Positions 62,023-64,000 of a stretch of DNA of 64,000 nucleotides are shown one piece after another. Below the pieces are notes generated by a model. That model had not been told where the DNA came from. It saw nothing but the letters and a program-made list of their open reading frames with translations, and ran no database searches. This DNA is from Nissolia schottii (lineage: Eukaryota > Streptophyta > Magnoliopsida > Fabales > Fabaceae), in assembly GCA_003254905.1 (NCBI GenBank), contig QANU01058799.1:147165-211164 (forward strand). The letters are read 5' to 3'. A program made the position numbers and the translations under genes. The first letter of the stretch is position 1; each line of letters opens with the position of its first letter.

Positions 62023-64000
62023 TTGTGTTATTGTGCGAGGCGTAATAAGTATAGCAAGAAAAAGTTTAAAGGAAAGATATTCCCATTGATGGCTATGTTT
62101 ACCTTCTCTTTTTTTCACAATAATTAATACCAATTCAATGAAATATGAATTTCATTTTTTTATAACAAATAAATAGTGACTTTTGTTGCATTCTCAAAAT
62201 TGAATCTTGATATTTAATTAATGAGTCGAGTTAGTTACCACTTCAATTAATTTATCACCTTAATTTTGTTTGCAGTAAAATATATTATTCTCGTGATTTT
62301 GAGAAATTAAACATTATTAATTAGTTATTAACTTTTTAATTTAATTAAACTATATTATATGCATGATTTTTTAAAATAATATTCAAAAAATTAATTATTT
62401 TTATTTGTATATAATAAAATTTAATTAAATAATAATATAAAAAATATTTTATATTATTTATATGCATAACAATAATAAATAAGTGGTGACAGAAAAGATA
62501 AAGAGAAGAGAAATGCAAGAAAAATCAAAATTGTCTCACAATTATTGATATGTCGTGTGTGAGTCAGGCTATCAAAATGAAAGTGAATGTTCTGGGAATT
62601 GATTGTGATTTTATAGGGTGCTCCCTACGCTTCAGTTTAATTGTAGTGTAGAGTGACAGTGAATGACACTGTACTTGATGTAGATTAGATATGTGTTTAT
62701 ATTCATTCATTTATAATACTTTAATTATAAGCCAATAGGATTCGTAAAATGGTAAAGAATATAGATAGTACTATAAAATTCTAGGTTTGAAACCTCATTT
62801 GACCTATGTATTTATTTATAAAGTAACAGAAAAAATAATACTTTAATTGATATGCTTTATATAATAATTTTTTCTGAAAATATTATTAATATTTTAAGAT
62901 TGTTTATTTGAGGTTTTATTTTTAAAAAAATAACTAAAACTATGAATAAAAATTAACATAACTAAATAAAAGTTATTTGAAAAAACATTTTTGAAGTATA
63001 TATTTGATTTTTTTTATAAATAAATGGAATTAATTTTTAAAATTTAAACCAATAATGGTAATTCTTTTGTTCATATATGGAATAATGTGTGAAATAGGAG
63101 TTATTTCTAATAAAAAAAATCAATTAGTACATTTTATAGTCATTTTATGTTATCACTAAATTGTATTTAGTACCCTCCAACTTTGTTGAAATAGCGTTCA
63201 CCCTCAAATTATATTACAAAATAGCATCCCAACCCAATTTTAGCCAAGTTATCAAATCAAGCCAAACCACAACGTATTCAACCAAACAAAATTTTTAGAA
63301 AAATAAAAGGACAGTTAATCAAAAGAAATCACTACCAAAAACACAAATCAATTTTTTAATCACAAACATATTTTTATTTCCAATGATAAAAAATTTCAAT
63401 AATAACTAAAAAATATATAGACAGATATCTATATCTATTACAAAATTTATCTGTGATAATTTTTTTAGACTGAATTTCAGTTCGTATGTCCCAACAAGAA
63501 AAATATTATAGACGGATTTTTGAAAATAAATTTCATCTAAATATATTTTGTTAAAATAAAAACAATAATTTATAATTACAGACAACAATTTTCTTCTATA
63601 ATTATTAAAATATTTTTTTTCACTAATTACAAACAGGTTTTGTAACCGTTATTGATATTCACATGTATACTTCTCATTTATTAATGAAAAAAAAAATGGG
63701 TTACAAACAAAAACTCTATATCTAATTGAAAAAGTTTGTTTGTATTACAGACATTTTTTTTTCTATTTATAAATTTTGTCATTAGCATAATTTTATCTAA
63801 CTATCACTTCTGATCTAAAACTTGATGAACAATTTTTAATGAAATAGGTGTCTTGATTAAAGGATTAACAATTTTCAATAAAATAAGAGTCTTGATTTAA
63901 GTTAAGAGCGTATTTGGTATGGAAAAAAATTGGAGAGAAATTTTTAAGGATGGAGATTATGTAAAAAATTAGAAATTAACCTAATTCGTGAAAAGTGTTT
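62020..64000. other. AT-rich spacer with possible transposon ends
   Basis: No gene recognised. 63170-63290 ('GTACCCTCCAACTTTGTTG', 'TATTACAAAATAGCATCCC') resembles the end of a dispersed legume repeat. CACTACCAAAAACAC at 63330 resembles a CACTA terminus and is followed by repeated short TTACAGAC/TTACAAAC motifs to about 63760. Neither has a visible partner end in the window. Confidence 0.4.

Overview
This window is nuclear plant DNA. Genes are sparse and split by introns, AT-rich spacers are long, and there is dense retrotransposon, DNA-transposon and SINE debris. Protein families (ARF8, AAE1-type acyl-activating enzyme, a plant LRAT/NC-domain protein, SnRK1) and the style of the repeats fit a dicot, most likely a legume of the soybean/bean group. 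The species is inferred, not proven. The assembly has one 726-base gap (11461-12186) and single Ns at 3869 and 27677.

Layout. 1-14 kb: two paralogous AMP-binding genes on the minus strand, one cut by the window edge (9-1238) and one complete (12265-13911, with a peroxisomal-type SKM end). Between them lie a broken plant-mobile-domain gene (5158-8270), a ~1.28 kb tandem repeat (8303-11190) and one end of a DNA transposon beside the gap. 15-25 kb is a transposon graveyard: a CACTA-like end next to a captured CBL-type exon, copia pieces, a Mutator-like transposase remnant containing four ~220 bp tandem repeats, and a 1.3 kb foldback element. 26.4-39.9 kb is a tandem segmental duplication. Each copy carries one intact two-exon LRAT-domain gene, and the copies differ by a SINE, another insertion of about 1.1 kb, a palindrome and promoter indels. 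39.5-47.3 kb holds gypsy and copia remnants in both orientations. 47.8-49.2 kb holds a pseudogene fragment of SnRK1. 49.5-50.1 kb has a small intronless gene for a signal-peptide plus one-TM protein of unknown function. 53.1-61.0 kb is a complete 14-exon ARF8-type auxin response factor gene (847 aa, minus strand) with a miR167 target site; its TATA box lies near 61.73 kb. The rest is AT-rich spacer.

Expected working genes: AAE1-like ligase(s) (acyl-CoA formation, probably peroxisomal), two LRAT-domain paralogs, the one-TM protein, and ARF8 (auxin-dependent transcription activator under miR167 control). They do not form a cluster with a shared pathway. I found no convincing novel multi-gene system. 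The most informative signals are the uneven divergence of the LRAT paralogs, the CBL exon captured beside a CACTA-like end, the SnRK1 orphan exon, the foldback element, and the upstream ORF in the ARF8 leader.
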